DNA of 64,000 bases from the NCBI GenBank assembly GCA_050633785.1, contig JBOEHE010000039.1:45405-109404 (forward strand), in the 5' to 3' direction. The first letter of the stretch is position 1, and every line of letters begins with the position of its first letter. This DNA comes from CALKZN01 sp050633785 (GTDB taxonomy: Bacteria > Pseudomonadota > Gammaproteobacteria > Arenicellales > Arenicellaceae). Below are positions 34,576 through 43,201 of the stretch, piece by piece. Position numbers and translations under genes: made by a program. The notes under the pieces were generated by a model. That model was not told where the DNA came from and ran no database searches. It worked only from the letters and a program-made list of their open reading frames with translations.

Positions 34576-35684
34576 GCGTGACTTGTCTGTAGTGATTTTT
34601 TATCTGAACTTTGTGGAAGTAAAGGTAGGTTGTGAACTCTTCGGTAAAAACAATAAACAGCAAATAAGAAGAATAGACCATGGATAGACCAGACGGTTAA
34701 GCTTGATGAAACGCTGCCTTTTTTGATTAAGGCTATTGAGTAACCCAATAGATTTGTGTAAACAAGATAGACTAGAAATGACATTATTAAACCGCTGGAC
34801 TTTCCTGCACGCGTATCAACATAGCTCAACGCTAAACCGAAGAGACTTAAGACCGGCAAGGTGAACACTTTTGCAATGCGCCAGATCCACTCTCCATATA
34901 GTTGAGGGTTGCTGGAACTCATAAGTTCTTCATTGGGTCTGGCTCGTATTGGCAGATACAGTTTTTTCTGCTGTTGATTATCTATACGCAGAGCGTATCT
35001 TTCAAACTCAATGATGCGGTGACTGGCAGAACCAGCTGTTCCTTCATAGCGAGTGCCATTATATAAGACCAGGAACTGATCTTGAGTTTCTTTATCTGTG
35101 ATGCGTTGTGCTGATTCTGCAACGACTAAACCATCACGACCAGAGGTGTTGCTATGAGCAAAAACATTGTCGTAATGTTCGGTTGATTTGTTGTATTTTT
35201 CAACAAAATAGACACCGTTTCCATTGCTTGTTTCTACAAAGCGACCAGTTGCGATTCCATCAACTTCTTTTTTCTGCCGATATTCAGTTTCCAACATAAA
35301 GCCCTTGGTCAGAGCCAAAGGGGCTATATAAAAAGACAGTAAAACGACCAAACTTCCAAAAATAAGGTTTAAGATCAATATCGGTTTGAGAAGATAGGAT
35401 AAACTTAAGCCACAGCTGGCCAGTACGCTGATCTCATGGTCTATATACCAACGTCGTAAAACCATAAGCAGGGCAATATAGAACATTAAAGGCAAAATAA
35501 TATCCATATTCGCAATCAGGGCTAAACAGACCAGGCTGAAAACACCGGAAACCGGAATTAAACCATCAGCAGCTTGTCCAAGGAAAATCATACCTCTTAA
35601 TACCAGAAAAATATTGATGACGATGAATGTCACCGTGATGACCAAGCGAATGATGTCTTTTATAAATGAGCGGTGTAAGATCAT
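34572..35684 (-). CDS. lptF: LptF/LptG-family LPS export permease (LptF-like)
   Basis: A 370-residue inner-membrane protein with the LptF/LptG architecture: three N-terminal helices (to about residue 125, with 'LYIALLMVLRRWYIDHEISVLASCG' as coupling-helix region), a periplasmic beta-jellyroll domain (about 130-265, 'GRFVETSNGNGVYFVEKYN'), and three C-terminal helices. LptBFG extracts lipopolysaccharide from the inner membrane. Here only one of the usual lptF-lptG pair is present, between a PAP2 phosphatase (16 bp upstream) and a DUF3108 gene (overlapping), so it may be a paralogue for another lipid. Confidence 0.8.
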   Translation of the reverse strand: MILHRSFIKDIIRLVITVTFIVINIFLVLRGMIFLGQAADGLIPVSGVFSLVCLALIANMDIILPLMFYIALLMVLRRWYIDHEISVLASCGLSLSYLLKPILILNLIFGSLVVLLSFYIAPLALTKGFMLETEYRQKKEVDGIATGRFVETSNGNGVYFVEKYNKSTEHYDNVFAHSNTSGRDGLVVAESAQRITDKETQDQFLVLYNGTRYEGTAGSASHRIIEFERYALRIDNQQQKKLYLPIRARPNEELMSSSNPQLYGEWIWRIAKVFTLPVLSLFGLALSYVDTRAGKSSGLIMSFLVYLVYTNLLGYSIALIKKGSVSSSLTVWSIHGLFFLFAVYCFYRRVHNLPLLPQSSDKKSLQTSHA

Positions 35685-35699
35685 AGCTAAGCAACAACG

Positions 35700-36425
35700 C
35701 TAATCTTGAAAAGGTTGGCGGTGCAGTGAGGTTACGGTGGAAGCGATAGCTGTTGTTTGCCAGCGTGGAGAAAGGTATTTAACCGCCCAGAACCAGGCTG
35801 AAATCAGGCATATGGCGACAGTAAAAAAGTCATGCGATATAAAATGGGCGCCTCGCGAAATTTGTGCTCCCCCATATAACGCGCCAAGAAACACCGGTAG
35901 AGTAAGGGCTGAACGCATCGAAAAGCCATAGGCAAAAGCAATAAATGCAAGACCCAGTAAACCATAGCCGCCGCTGGCATGCCCGGAAGGAAAACAGTAT
36001 CCAGCCGGAAATTGTTTGGAAAAAACATCCAGGATTCCGACATAATCATTGGTGCCGCCAAAAACTTTCAACGACCAGGGGCAAGGCAGTTTGGTCACTT
36101 TTTTTAGAATTCCGATTGCCAGAGCTGAGCTTAGCCAGGAAAACATCAGATATCGGCTTGATATTATGGTGTGATAGGATGCTCTAGGCCATAGCCACTG
36201 TTTCAGGCAGAATAGGATTAGCCCTAACGCTAAAATGCCGGTGAATTTCCCAGCATAGTAATGTAGGACGCGCTCAGTCAACCAGTGCCCCCTTAATGGA
36301 AAACCATTATTTCCATCAGCAACGAGACTGGAGAGCCAGAGGTTTACGCCAGTTTCATTGCAAATAATGCCTGCTAATAACAGCAGAAAAATAATCAATG
36401 ATAATTTTTTGTGAGGCATGTTCAC
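35700..36425 (-). CDS. PAP2-family membrane phosphatase (lipid phosphate phosphatase type)
   Basis: A 241-residue protein with about six membrane helices and the PAP2 catalytic motifs: a degenerate first motif 'KKVTKLPCPW', 'PSGHASGG' with its His, and 'SRGAHFISHDFF' giving the nucleophilic His and its Asp. Such enzymes dephosphorylate lipid A, undecaprenyl-PP or phosphatidylglycerol-P at the outer face of the inner membrane. GTG at 36425 is chosen because GGAGG lies 10 bases upstream. It is first in the operon with the LptF-like and DUF3108 genes, which supports a lipid A or surface lipid role. Confidence 0.85.
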   Translation of the reverse strand: MNMPHKKLSLIIFLLLLAGIICNETGVNLWLSSLVADGNNGFPLRGHWLTERVLHYYAGKFTGILALGLILFCLKQWLWPRASYHTIISSRYLMFSWLSSALAIGILKKVTKLPCPWSLKVFGGTNDYVGILDVFSKQFPAGYCFPSGHASGGYGLLGLAFIAFAYGFSMRSALTLPVFLGALYGGAQISRGAHFISHDFFTVAICLISAWFWAVKYLSPRWQTTAIASTVTSLHRQPFQD

Positions 36426-36814
36426 GTTTATTTTTCCTCCAACTGTTATTGTTTTCGCTTTAAATGGCTCGGCAGTTAATCTATGAACACTATTCGTTCA
36501 GTGTTGAGTTAAAGTGGATGATGTATGGTGTAAAGTGAAAACTAAGTGACTTGATACAGTGGACTTATTATTGCTTGATATATTAATGGTCAAGACTTAA
36601 AAGAGGTTGAAATCAACGCGAGTCCAGCTTTGTCTGAGGGAATTTATTGGCGACTCCAGATTGTTTTAAAAAGTAGGCTTTTAAGTCTGAGGATATCGAT
36701 TTATACTCGAAACCTGTTCAGGGAACGATTCCGGTCGACTTTATTGGCATAAAAATCCTCAACCCTTTATTTCAGCCCTTTATTTCAACTATCCATTTCG
36801 AATATGTGTTAACT
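36426..36814. other. Divergent intergenic region of 389 bp
   Basis: Lies between the PAP2 operon (-) and the rhomboid/bluB pair (+). No frame with coding character. No strong promoter motif identified. Confidence 0.35.
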
Positions 36815-37456
36815 ATGAATGCAAACCTGTTCACTATCACCAATATTGTTGTGGCATTTACCTGTCTGGTTTCTTTTTTGTTGATGGATAACCCGCAGAG
36901 AAAATGGAGTTTGATGTTTCACCCCAAGACAATCAAAGAGCAAGGTGAGTGGCACCGATTTTTGACGTCTGGTTTTATTCATGCTGATATGATGCACCTG
37001 GCAATCAACATGTTTGTCTTGTGGTCATTTGGTAATGCGGTAGAGCGTTATTATTATCCTGCTTTTCTGGGGGATTTCAGCACTGTGAAGTTTCTATTGC
37101 TGTATTTCGGGGGGATTATTGTATCGTCTATCCCTAGCTACTTGCGCTACAAGCATAATCCTCATTATGCGGCGCTGGGGGCTTCAGGAGGTGTGTCTGC
37201 GGTGGTGTTTGCTGTGATTGTTTTTGCGCCTTGGCAAAACTTATATCTTTACGGTGTCATAGCCATACCGCAGATTTTAGCTGGAGGGGCCTACTTGTAT
37301 TATTCCTGGTATAAAGATAAAAAAGGTTCCGATAATATCGGCCATATGGCTCATTTTACCGGGGCACTTTGGGGGTTTGCCTTTACCTGTTTAATGAGCC
37401 CTGGTTTGTTTGTGCGCTTTATCGAAAAAACATTAGAAGGTCCAAGTTGGTTTTAA
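36815..37456 (+). CDS. Rhomboid-family intramembrane serine protease
   Basis: A 213-residue six-helix protein. 'GFIHADMMHLAINMFVLWSFG' is the rhomboid loop/helix-2 signature, 'GASGGVSAVVF' holds the nucleophile Ser124, and 'HMAHFTGALWGF' holds the catalytic His180. Rhomboids cleave membrane-spanning substrates. The ATG at 36815 is preferred over GTG 36806; neither has a good ribosome site. Its stop codon abuts the start of bluB with no spacing, so the two are co-translated. Confidence 0.88.
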   Translation: MNANLFTITNIVVAFTCLVSFLLMDNPQRKWSLMFHPKTIKEQGEWHRFLTSGFIHADMMHLAINMFVLWSFGNAVERYYYPAFLGDFSTVKFLLLYFGGIIVSSIPSYLRYKHNPHYAALGASGGVSAVVFAVIVFAPWQNLYLYGVIAIPQILAGGAYLYYSWYKDKKGSDNIGHMAHFTGALWGFAFTCLMSPGLFVRFIEKTLEGPSWF

Positions 37457-38128
37457 ATGAGACATAAGTTAAATAAACAATTCTCTTGTTCTGAGCAAAA
37501 AGTTCTGGAAGAGCTTATGTTGCTGAGAAGGGATGTCAGAGGTAATAAATTTCTAAATGAAGAAGTGCCAGATGAGGCAATTGATCAAATCCTGCATGCT
37601 GCTTCTCTGGCTCCTTCAGTTGGGTTTTCACAGCCTTGGGAATTTGTCATTGTTCGAGACAATAAAACACGGCAAAGTATCGTTGATAATTTTAATCGCG
37701 AAAACGACATAGCTGAAAAACAATTTTCTGGGCAGAAGCGTCAACAATACTCCAAACTCAAGCTTGAAGGGATTCTGCAGGCTCCAGTTAATATTGCTGT
37801 GTTCTATAAACCTTCCCAGGCACCTGTTCTCGGTCAGAATTCAATTCCCGAGGTCGGTGAATACAGCGTGGTTTGCGCGGTGCAAAATATGTGGCTGATG
37901 TCCAGAGCTTTAAATATTGGCCTTGGTTGGGTCAGCATACTGGATGCTGATGCCGTTAAGAGCACCTTGAAAGTGCCTGATAATTACAAGCTTATAGCGT
38001 ATTTGTGCTTGGGTTATGTTGATGAATTCCTTGATGCACCTGAACTTGAGATACTTCAGTGGGAACAACGAAAACCCATTCACGATGTGGTGCATTATGA
38101 TTGCTTTAAGGATGACTATCTATCATAG
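37457..38128 (+). CDS. bluB: 5,6-dimethylbenzimidazole synthase
   Basis: A 223-residue flavin destructase of the BluB type: 'RRDVRGNKFLNE' at the N-terminus, 'AASLAPSVGFSQPWEFVIV', 'GEYSVVCAVQNMWLMSRALNIGLGWVSIL' and 'CLGYVDEF'. BluB breaks FMNH2 with O2 to make the lower ligand of vitamin B12. No other cobalamin gene is in the window, so either B12 synthesis genes lie elsewhere or the strain remodels salvaged corrinoids. The ATG follows the rhomboid stop codon directly. Confidence 0.92.
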   Translation: MRHKLNKQFSCSEQKVLEELMLLRRDVRGNKFLNEEVPDEAIDQILHAASLAPSVGFSQPWEFVIVRDNKTRQSIVDNFNRENDIAEKQFSGQKRQQYSKLKLEGILQAPVNIAVFYKPSQAPVLGQNSIPEVGEYSVVCAVQNMWLMSRALNIGLGWVSILDADAVKSTLKVPDNYKLIAYLCLGYVDEFLDAPELEILQWEQRKPIHDVVHYDCFKDDYLS

Positions 38129-38225
38129 AGGCTGAAGTTTCTATCCAGCTTGCTAAGGAACTGCATGTTTGATTGAGAGAGGTTTTCTTGGATCTTTTAT
38201 CACCAGGAGTGATTGAAAAAGTAAT

Positions 38226-38735
38226 TTAATTTTCAATCAATGTCTTCAGTGGGAAACTGCTGAATTGTTTGTTTTCTTTCATTACTACATGGGTGTTAAT
38301 ACTTTCAATTTTTTTGCTGGAATTCAACAGAAAGTTATTGAGTTCAAGGTGTCTGCTCATATCTCGGCAGACAATTTTTAAAATAAAATCACATTCACCG
38401 GATACTGTGGAGCATTCAATGATTTCATGAACCGTGGCAACCAGCGCTGCAAAATCATCGAAATCCTGAGGGGTGTGATTGCGCATTTTGACGGTCGCGA
38501 TGCATGTCACATAACGACAGACTTTGGCTAGGTTGATTTGTGATAAATATTGGCTGATGTAACCCTGTTGCTCCAGGCGTTTGACTCTCTGCAAGCAAGA
38601 ACTGGGTGATAAGCCGACTTTGTCGGCTAAAGCTTGATTGGTAATGCGACCGTCCGTTTGCAAGAAAGAGAGTATTCTCAAATCTAATTTATCAATCGGT
38701 GGCTTCATTTCTGGGAACTCGCTTTCAAAACTCAT
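38226..38735 (-). CDS. Lrp/AsnC-family transcriptional regulator
   Basis: A 169-residue regulator with the AsnC winged helix ('DLRILSFLQTDGRITNQALADKVGLSPSSCLQRVKRLEQQGYI') and the RAM ligand-binding domain ('VHEIIECSTVSGECDFILKIVCRDM'). Such proteins sense amino acids and often control catabolic genes beside them. It lies 85 bp downstream of the omega-transaminase gene on the same strand, next to the aminomutase/arginine operon. It is the best candidate for the regulator of that region. Confidence 0.92.
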   Translation of the reverse strand: MSFESEFPEMKPPIDKLDLRILSFLQTDGRITNQALADKVGLSPSSCLQRVKRLEQQGYISQYLSQINLAKVCRYVTCIATVKMRNHTPQDFDDFAALVATVHEIIECSTVSGECDFILKIVCRDMSRHLELNNFLLNSSKKIESINTHVVMKENKQFSSFPLKTLIEN

Positions 38736-38820
38736 TGAATTTATATCACCTTTTAATTTTAGTCCTAACTTGTCGTTTAATGAATAATAATTATTGCTAA
38801 AAAATCAGCAGCTTGTGATC

Positions 38821-40191
38821 TTAATGCGAGTCACTGTGTGACAGATTGCTAAGTGCTGCAGCCATTTTGTTGACAATGATGTCTGCCTCATCAGTACTTA
38901 AGATTAATGGGGGTGATAAAGCTAGCGCACCAACAGAGGGCAGTGGCCTGGCGATCAGGCCCTGGTTTTGGCAGGCTTTGGACATGGCAGCAGGCACTTT
39001 TTCTGAAACGTCAAACAAGGTTTTGCGGTCTTTGTCTTTAACCAGCTGTATTGCAGCCAGCAACCCTTGTCCACGGATTTCACCAACATTGGGGTGGTCA
39101 TCAAAAGCTTTATGTAGTTCCTGGTGCAAATAGGCTCCGACTGTTTTACTGTTTTCAATGATATTTTCCTGGCGAATAATGTCCAATACCTTCAACGCTA
39201 CAGCAGCACCAATCGGGTGCCCTGAATAGGTATAACCATGCAGAAAACTGCCGTTTTGTGATGATGCCAGCCTTAAGACGTCATGAATTTCCTGGCTGAT
39301 AAAGGCAGCCGACATGGGAAAAACGCCGGATGTCAGACCTTTGGCAGTAGCCATCATATCGGGTTTGAGGTCGTAATGGTCGCTGCCAAAGGCAGTGCCA
39401 GTACGTCCATAGCCACAGACAACTTCATCTGCAATGAGTAAAATGTCATATTCCTTACAGATTGTTTGTACGCCTTGCCAATAGCCTTGTGGTGGGGTGA
39501 TGACACCTCCTGCTCCCATGATGGGCTCACCGATAAAGGCGGCTATGTTGTCGGCACCATTTTCTTCTATTGTGTTCCGCAAGGCTTGCAGCAAGCGTTG
39601 TGTGTAGTCCTGTTCTGACTCACCTTCAAGGCCATAACGGTAGTAGTGCGGTGTTTCGGTGTGCAGTGCAAAATCCAACGGCAAATTGAATGCTTTATGA
39701 AATCCCTTCAAGCCTGTCAGGCTGGCAGTTGAGATGGAAGTGCCATGATAGGCTTGCCAGCGTGAAATGACTTTTCGCTTTTCTGGCTTACCGCGAGTGA
39801 TTTGATATTGCCAGGCTATTTTTATCAAGGTGTCGTTGGCATCCGATCCAGAACAACCAAAGAAAACATGGCTTAAACTATCGGGAGCCATCTCGATAAG
39901 CCGTTCAGATAATTCGATTTGATCCGTATTGGTCAGTCCATTAAAGGTGTGAAAATAGTCAAGATTTTGCAAGGAGTTGGACATTGCTTCAGCCAGCTCA
40001 GTTCGGCCATGACCCAGGTTGGAGCACCAGAGTCCAGCTATACCATCGAGCAATTCATTACCTGCTTTGTCTTTGATGTATATCCCTTTGGCGCTTTTGA
40101 TGATATTAGCCGGAGCGTTCTCAAGAGCTGTAATCGAAGTGCATGGGTGCAGTATCTGCCCTTTATTAATGATGGTGTTTGCTGTGCTCAT
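38821..40191 (-). CDS. Class III aminotransferase, omega-amino acid:pyruvate type
   Basis: A 456-residue PLP enzyme. 'GLWCSNLGHGRTEL' and 'GSDANDTLIKIAWQYQ' fit the omega-transaminase/beta-alanine-pyruvate branch, as do 'ISRWQAYHG', 'LLIADEVVCGYGRTG' (Asp255) and the PLP Lys284 in 'ATAKGLTSG'. The start is uncertain: ATG 40191 with AGAGG 11 bases upstream is used, ATG 40218 and GTG 40245 are possible. Diverging from the aminomutase operon and paired with an Lrp regulator, it may act on succinylornithine (the missing AstC step) or on a beta-amino acid. Which of these it uses is not decided by sequence. Confidence 0.85.
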   Translation of the reverse strand: MSTANTIINKGQILHPCTSITALENAPANIIKSAKGIYIKDKAGNELLDGIAGLWCSNLGHGRTELAEAMSNSLQNLDYFHTFNGLTNTDQIELSERLIEMAPDSLSHVFFGCSGSDANDTLIKIAWQYQITRGKPEKRKVISRWQAYHGTSISTASLTGLKGFHKAFNLPLDFALHTETPHYYRYGLEGESEQDYTQRLLQALRNTIEENGADNIAAFIGEPIMGAGGVITPPQGYWQGVQTICKEYDILLIADEVVCGYGRTGTAFGSDHYDLKPDMMATAKGLTSGVFPMSAAFISQEIHDVLRLASSQNGSFLHGYTYSGHPIGAAVALKVLDIIRQENIIENSKTVGAYLHQELHKAFDDHPNVGEIRGQGLLAAIQLVKDKDRKTLFDVSEKVPAAMSKACQNQGLIARPLPSVGALALSPPLILSTDEADIIVNKMAAALSNLSHSDSH

Positions 40192-40596
40192 AATGATGTT
40201 CGCCTCTAATTTCGACATTACTTTATCTTTTAAATATTTAAGCACGGTGCTGGCCGTTGTTGATTTTGAATTGCTTGCTTAAACCCAATTTTCTTTAGCA
40301 AATAGTCAGCAGAGCGAATTTTATTCGGTGGATAGAGTCCGTAGCTGCAGCTTTATTGTTCAAGAATGAATAGGGTTTTATTATTACAAAAAGTCATTGA
40401 TTTATGATTTTTAATGGTTTGTGGAATTTCATTTATTACTTCATTCTATTTATAGAATCCTATGTTTATAGGTGTTTTTTAGTTTTTTGAGATGAAAATC
40501 TCAATTTTTGTGAGCAATAGAAGGCGTGTATTAATTCTGGCAAAAAAGGTTTTTTTATGCGTAATAGTAATATGAATTCAGAGATTGGTAACAGTT
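40192..40596. other. Divergent promoter region of 405 bp
   Basis: AT-rich region between the transaminase (-) and the aminomutase operon (+). It holds the tandem dyads at 40443-40472. No coding frame. Confidence 0.45.
40443..40472. promoter_or_regulatory. Two adjacent operator-like dyads before the aminomutase operon
   Basis: ATTCTA-N4-TAGAAT (40443-40458) is followed at once by CCTAT-N4-ATAGG (40459-40472). Two AT-rich dyads side by side in a divergent promoter, beside an Lrp-family gene, fit binding of a multimeric regulator. The assignment to that regulator is inference. Confidence 0.4.
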
Positions 40597-42051
40597 ATGT
40601 CAAAATCAGAAAAATTCCAACCCAGTATAAGGGCGCAGGCTTTTTTAGATAAAGTTGAGAACGGAAAATATGACCGTCAAATTATAACGGGATTGAAAAA
40701 ATTTCTGGATAAAAAGGTTCCAGAAGATATGCAGTCGTTTTATTCCAATGAAGAACTACAAACCTTGGTTGATTTGAAAGGTTCGGCAGCCGATGTAGAA
40801 GCTCGCATGCCGGTAAAGATTACCCGTCACTATTATGAATTGGCAAAAAACAGTCCTGCCATTCAGACCATCGTCAAGGCCAGCCCTAAGGAAACCTTTG
40901 ATCTGGAGGGTGCTCCAGACCCAGGTAAACAGATGACTTACAGCCCAGTTGAAGGCTTGATTCATAAGTATGAACTGGGACTTATTTACGTGGCATCTAC
41001 CTGTTCGGCGCATTGCCGTTTTTGTTATCGTGAAGAACTGATTGCTAAAAAAGAAATTGAACGCGAGGATGGAACTAAAGCTCCCAAAGGCCTGGCGCGC
41101 ATTCCTGAACTTGTTGACTATATTGTTGAGCACAATAAAACGGTTGTTGAAAATGGCGGAAGGCACCCAGAATCAGGCCGTGAAAAGTTGCGTGAAATAT
41201 TGATGTCTGGTGGCGATCCAATGGTTCTGGGTAACAAAAACCTGGCCCAATGGTTTTCTGCATTGGCTGATGCTGGCATTGAAAATATTCGACTTGGAAC
41301 CAAGGAGTTGGCTTTTTACCCAGATCGTTTTGACGATACTTTTCTGGCCATGTTGGATAACTTTCATGAGGCATATCCTGGAATTTCATTACGTTTGATG
41401 GTGCATTTCAACCATCCCGACGAATTTCTGAAAAAAGATTCAAAAGGTAAATTCATTGTTGACCCTGAAGGTGGTTATGTCTGGGTTGAAGCAACCCGGC
41501 GAGCAGTTGCTGAATTAGGCAAACGCAATTGGTTGTCGATGGAAAATCAGGCTCCTTTCATTCAAGGAATCAACAATGATCCTGATGCAATTCGCATTAT
41601 GCAAAGAGAGTTAAAACGCAATAAGATTGAAAACCACTATTTCTTTTGTGGCAGGGATATTATTGGTCACAAGGCTTTTAATCTGCCAATTGAAGATGCC
41701 TGGAAACTACTGAACGATTCACAGAAAGGTTTGTCTGGCGTTGAAGCACATGCTCGATTGTCCATCACTCATTATCTGGGCAAGACCGAGGTGGTCGCTG
41801 TGACCAATGAACCGATGCTGGGCGTGCCAGGTGCTGAAAATGGGGTAGTGATTTTTAAATTGCTGCGTGGTGCAGCCGATGCTGGTAACAAAGGTCAAGT
41901 CGCCATTGTAGGCCGAAACCCCGATGCTATCTGGTTCAGTGGTTATGAAGATCGCGTCATTTTTGATGAAGCTGGTTTGTTTAAAGAGTCCATGCAATCC
42001 ACCAGCAGCGCTGGATTGGACAAGATTGCTGTCAGTGTCAGTAGTGCCTGA
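40597..42051 (+). CDS. KamA-family radical SAM amino acid 2,3-aminomutase (candidate glutamate or dicarboxylic amino acid aminomutase)
   Basis: A 484-residue radical SAM/PLP enzyme: cluster ligands Cys136, Cys140, Cys143 in 'CSAHCRFC', 'LMSGGDPMVL', 'VHFNHPDEF', and probable PLP Lys396 in 'HYLGKTEVV'. The family moves the alpha-amino group to the beta carbon. In lysine 2,3-aminomutase two Asp residues (293 and 330, from memory) hold the lysine side-chain amine; by my alignment they are Arg353 and Ser389 here, which suggests a substrate with an acidic side chain such as glutamate or 2-aminoadipate. Asp354 next door keeps some doubt. It is longer than lysine aminomutase and EpmB. A ferredoxin gene follows 53 bp later and could supply the electron. 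Confidence 0.8.
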   Translation: MSKSEKFQPSIRAQAFLDKVENGKYDRQIITGLKKFLDKKVPEDMQSFYSNEELQTLVDLKGSAADVEARMPVKITRHYYELAKNSPAIQTIVKASPKETFDLEGAPDPGKQMTYSPVEGLIHKYELGLIYVASTCSAHCRFCYREELIAKKEIEREDGTKAPKGLARIPELVDYIVEHNKTVVENGGRHPESGREKLREILMSGGDPMVLGNKNLAQWFSALADAGIENIRLGTKELAFYPDRFDDTFLAMLDNFHEAYPGISLRLMVHFNHPDEFLKKDSKGKFIVDPEGGYVWVEATRRAVAELGKRNWLSMENQAPFIQGINNDPDAIRIMQRELKRNKIENHYFFCGRDIIGHKAFNLPIEDAWKLLNDSQKGLSGVEAHARLSITHYLGKTEVVAVTNEPMLGVPGAENGVVIFKLLRGAADAGNKGQVAIVGRNPDAIWFSGYEDRVIFDEAGLFKESMQSTSSAGLDKIAVSVSSA

Positions 42052-42104
42052 TTTGTGAATCAGGCACTGCAAAACATGACTTAAGAACTTCGGGAGGTAA
42101 TAAA

Positions 42105-42428
42105 ATGACATTTGTAGTTGGAGAAAATTGCATTAAATGCAAACACACGGATTGTGTTGAAGTGTGTCCGGTTGATTGTTTTTATGAAGGGCCGAACTTT
42201 CTGGTGATCCATCCCGATGAATGCATCGATTGTGAGCTATGTGTGCCGGAGTGCCCGATTGACGCAATTTTTGCAGAGGATGACGTGCCTCCTGAACAGG
42301 AAAACTTTATTGAACTGAATGCTGAACTGGCGGATTTATGGCCTAAGATCACCGATGAAAAAGAATCCCTTCCAGATGCTGAAAAATGGGAAGGTGTGGC
42401 CGATAAATTGCAGTATTTGGAGCGTTAG
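42105..42428 (+). CDS. fdxA: 7Fe ferredoxin (FdxA type)
   Basis: A 107-residue ferredoxin of the [3Fe-4S][4Fe-4S] Azotobacter type: 'CIKCKHTDCVEVCPVDCF' and 'CIDCELCVPECPIDAI' supply the ligands, followed by the usual acidic tail with 'KWEGVADKLQYLER'. CGGGAGG precedes the ATG. Placed between the radical SAM aminomutase and a CoA-transferase, it is a plausible reductant for the SAM cluster. Confidence 0.93.
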   Translation: MTFVVGENCIKCKHTDCVEVCPVDCFYEGPNFLVIHPDECIDCELCVPECPIDAIFAEDDVPPEQENFIELNAELADLWPKITDEKESLPDAEKWEGVADKLQYLER

Positions 42429-42490
42429 TGGGGTGCGGAAATGATGATGTTATGCAATGCAGTAATTCCAGCAAGACGATGGAGGTTCCG

Positions 42491-43201
42491 GTGATTAATA
42501 AAAAAGTGAACTCAGCTGCTGAGGCTGTTGCTGATATTTTTGACGGGTCCACAGTCATGATTGGAGGTTTTGGTGAAGCAGGCAGTCCGATTGAATTGAT
42601 TCATGCCTTGATTGATCATGGAGCCAGGAAACTGACCGTGATCAATAATAATACCGGCAGCGGGCATGTTGGTTTGGCTGCTTTGATTGAAAATGGACAG
42701 GTTGCAAAAATGATCTGTTCGTTTCCGCGTACAGCGAATTCAACCGTTTTTCCTGAAAAGTATATGGAGGGTGAAATTGAGTTGGAATTAGTGCCTCAGG
42801 GTACTCTGGCAGAACGAATAAGGGCCGGTGGTGCTGGCATTCCCGCTTTCTACACAGCTACATCTGTTGGAACACCCTTGTCTGCAGGTAAAGAAATACG
42901 CTCTTTTGGCGGCAGTGATTATGTGATGGAGCAGGGTTTAAAAGCGGACTTTGCCTTGATAAAAAGCAAGGCCGCAGATCGTTATGGAAATTTAACTTAT
43001 AACAAAACGGCACGTAACTTTGCCCCAGTTATGGCGATGGCAGCAGATATAACGATTGTACAAACAGAAGCAGTGTTTGATATCGGTATGATTGAGCCGG
43101 AAAATGTGGTGACTCCCAGTGTGTTTGTTGATCGTATTGTGACGGTCTGTGAACCGTTGGTTGAGTCGCGTCTGGTTGCCAACGGTGAGGTGTATCCATG
43201 A
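42491..43201 (+). CDS. 3-oxoacid CoA-transferase subunit A (PcaI-like)
   Basis: A 236-residue alpha subunit: 'AVADIFDGSTVMIGGFGEAGSP', 'KMICSFPRTANS', 'ELVPQGTLAERIRAGGAGI' and 'ADRYGNLTYNKTARNF' match the 3-oxoadipate CoA-transferase (PcaI) type more than the acetoacetate type. A GTG start at 42491 is set because GGAGG (42482-42486) lies 5 bases before it and the protein then begins 'MINKKVNSAAEAV', like PcaI. With subunit B it moves CoA from succinyl-CoA to a 3-oxo acid. Here the acid may be 3-oxoglutarate or 3-oxoadipate. Confidence 0.88.
   Translation: MINKKVNSAAEAVADIFDGSTVMIGGFGEAGSPIELIHALIDHGARKLTVINNNTGSGHVGLAALIENGQVAKMICSFPRTANSTVFPEKYMEGEIELELVPQGTLAERIRAGGAGIPAFYTATSVGTPLSAGKEIRSFGGSDYVMEQGLKADFALIKSKAADRYGNLTYNKTARNFAPVMAMAADITIVQTEAVFDIGMIEPENVVTPSVFVDRIVTVCEPLVESRLVANGEVYP

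Noticed and set aside
38210..38239. Inverted repeat TGATTGAAAA / TTTTCAATCA at the end of the Lrp-family gene
   Set aside because: It is AT-rich, overlaps the stop codon and lacks a T-tract, so it is not convincing as a terminator.
40597..42051. EpmB, the EF-P lysine aminomutase
   Set aside because: EpmB is about 340 residues and linked to efp or epmA; this protein is 484 residues in a catabolic operon.
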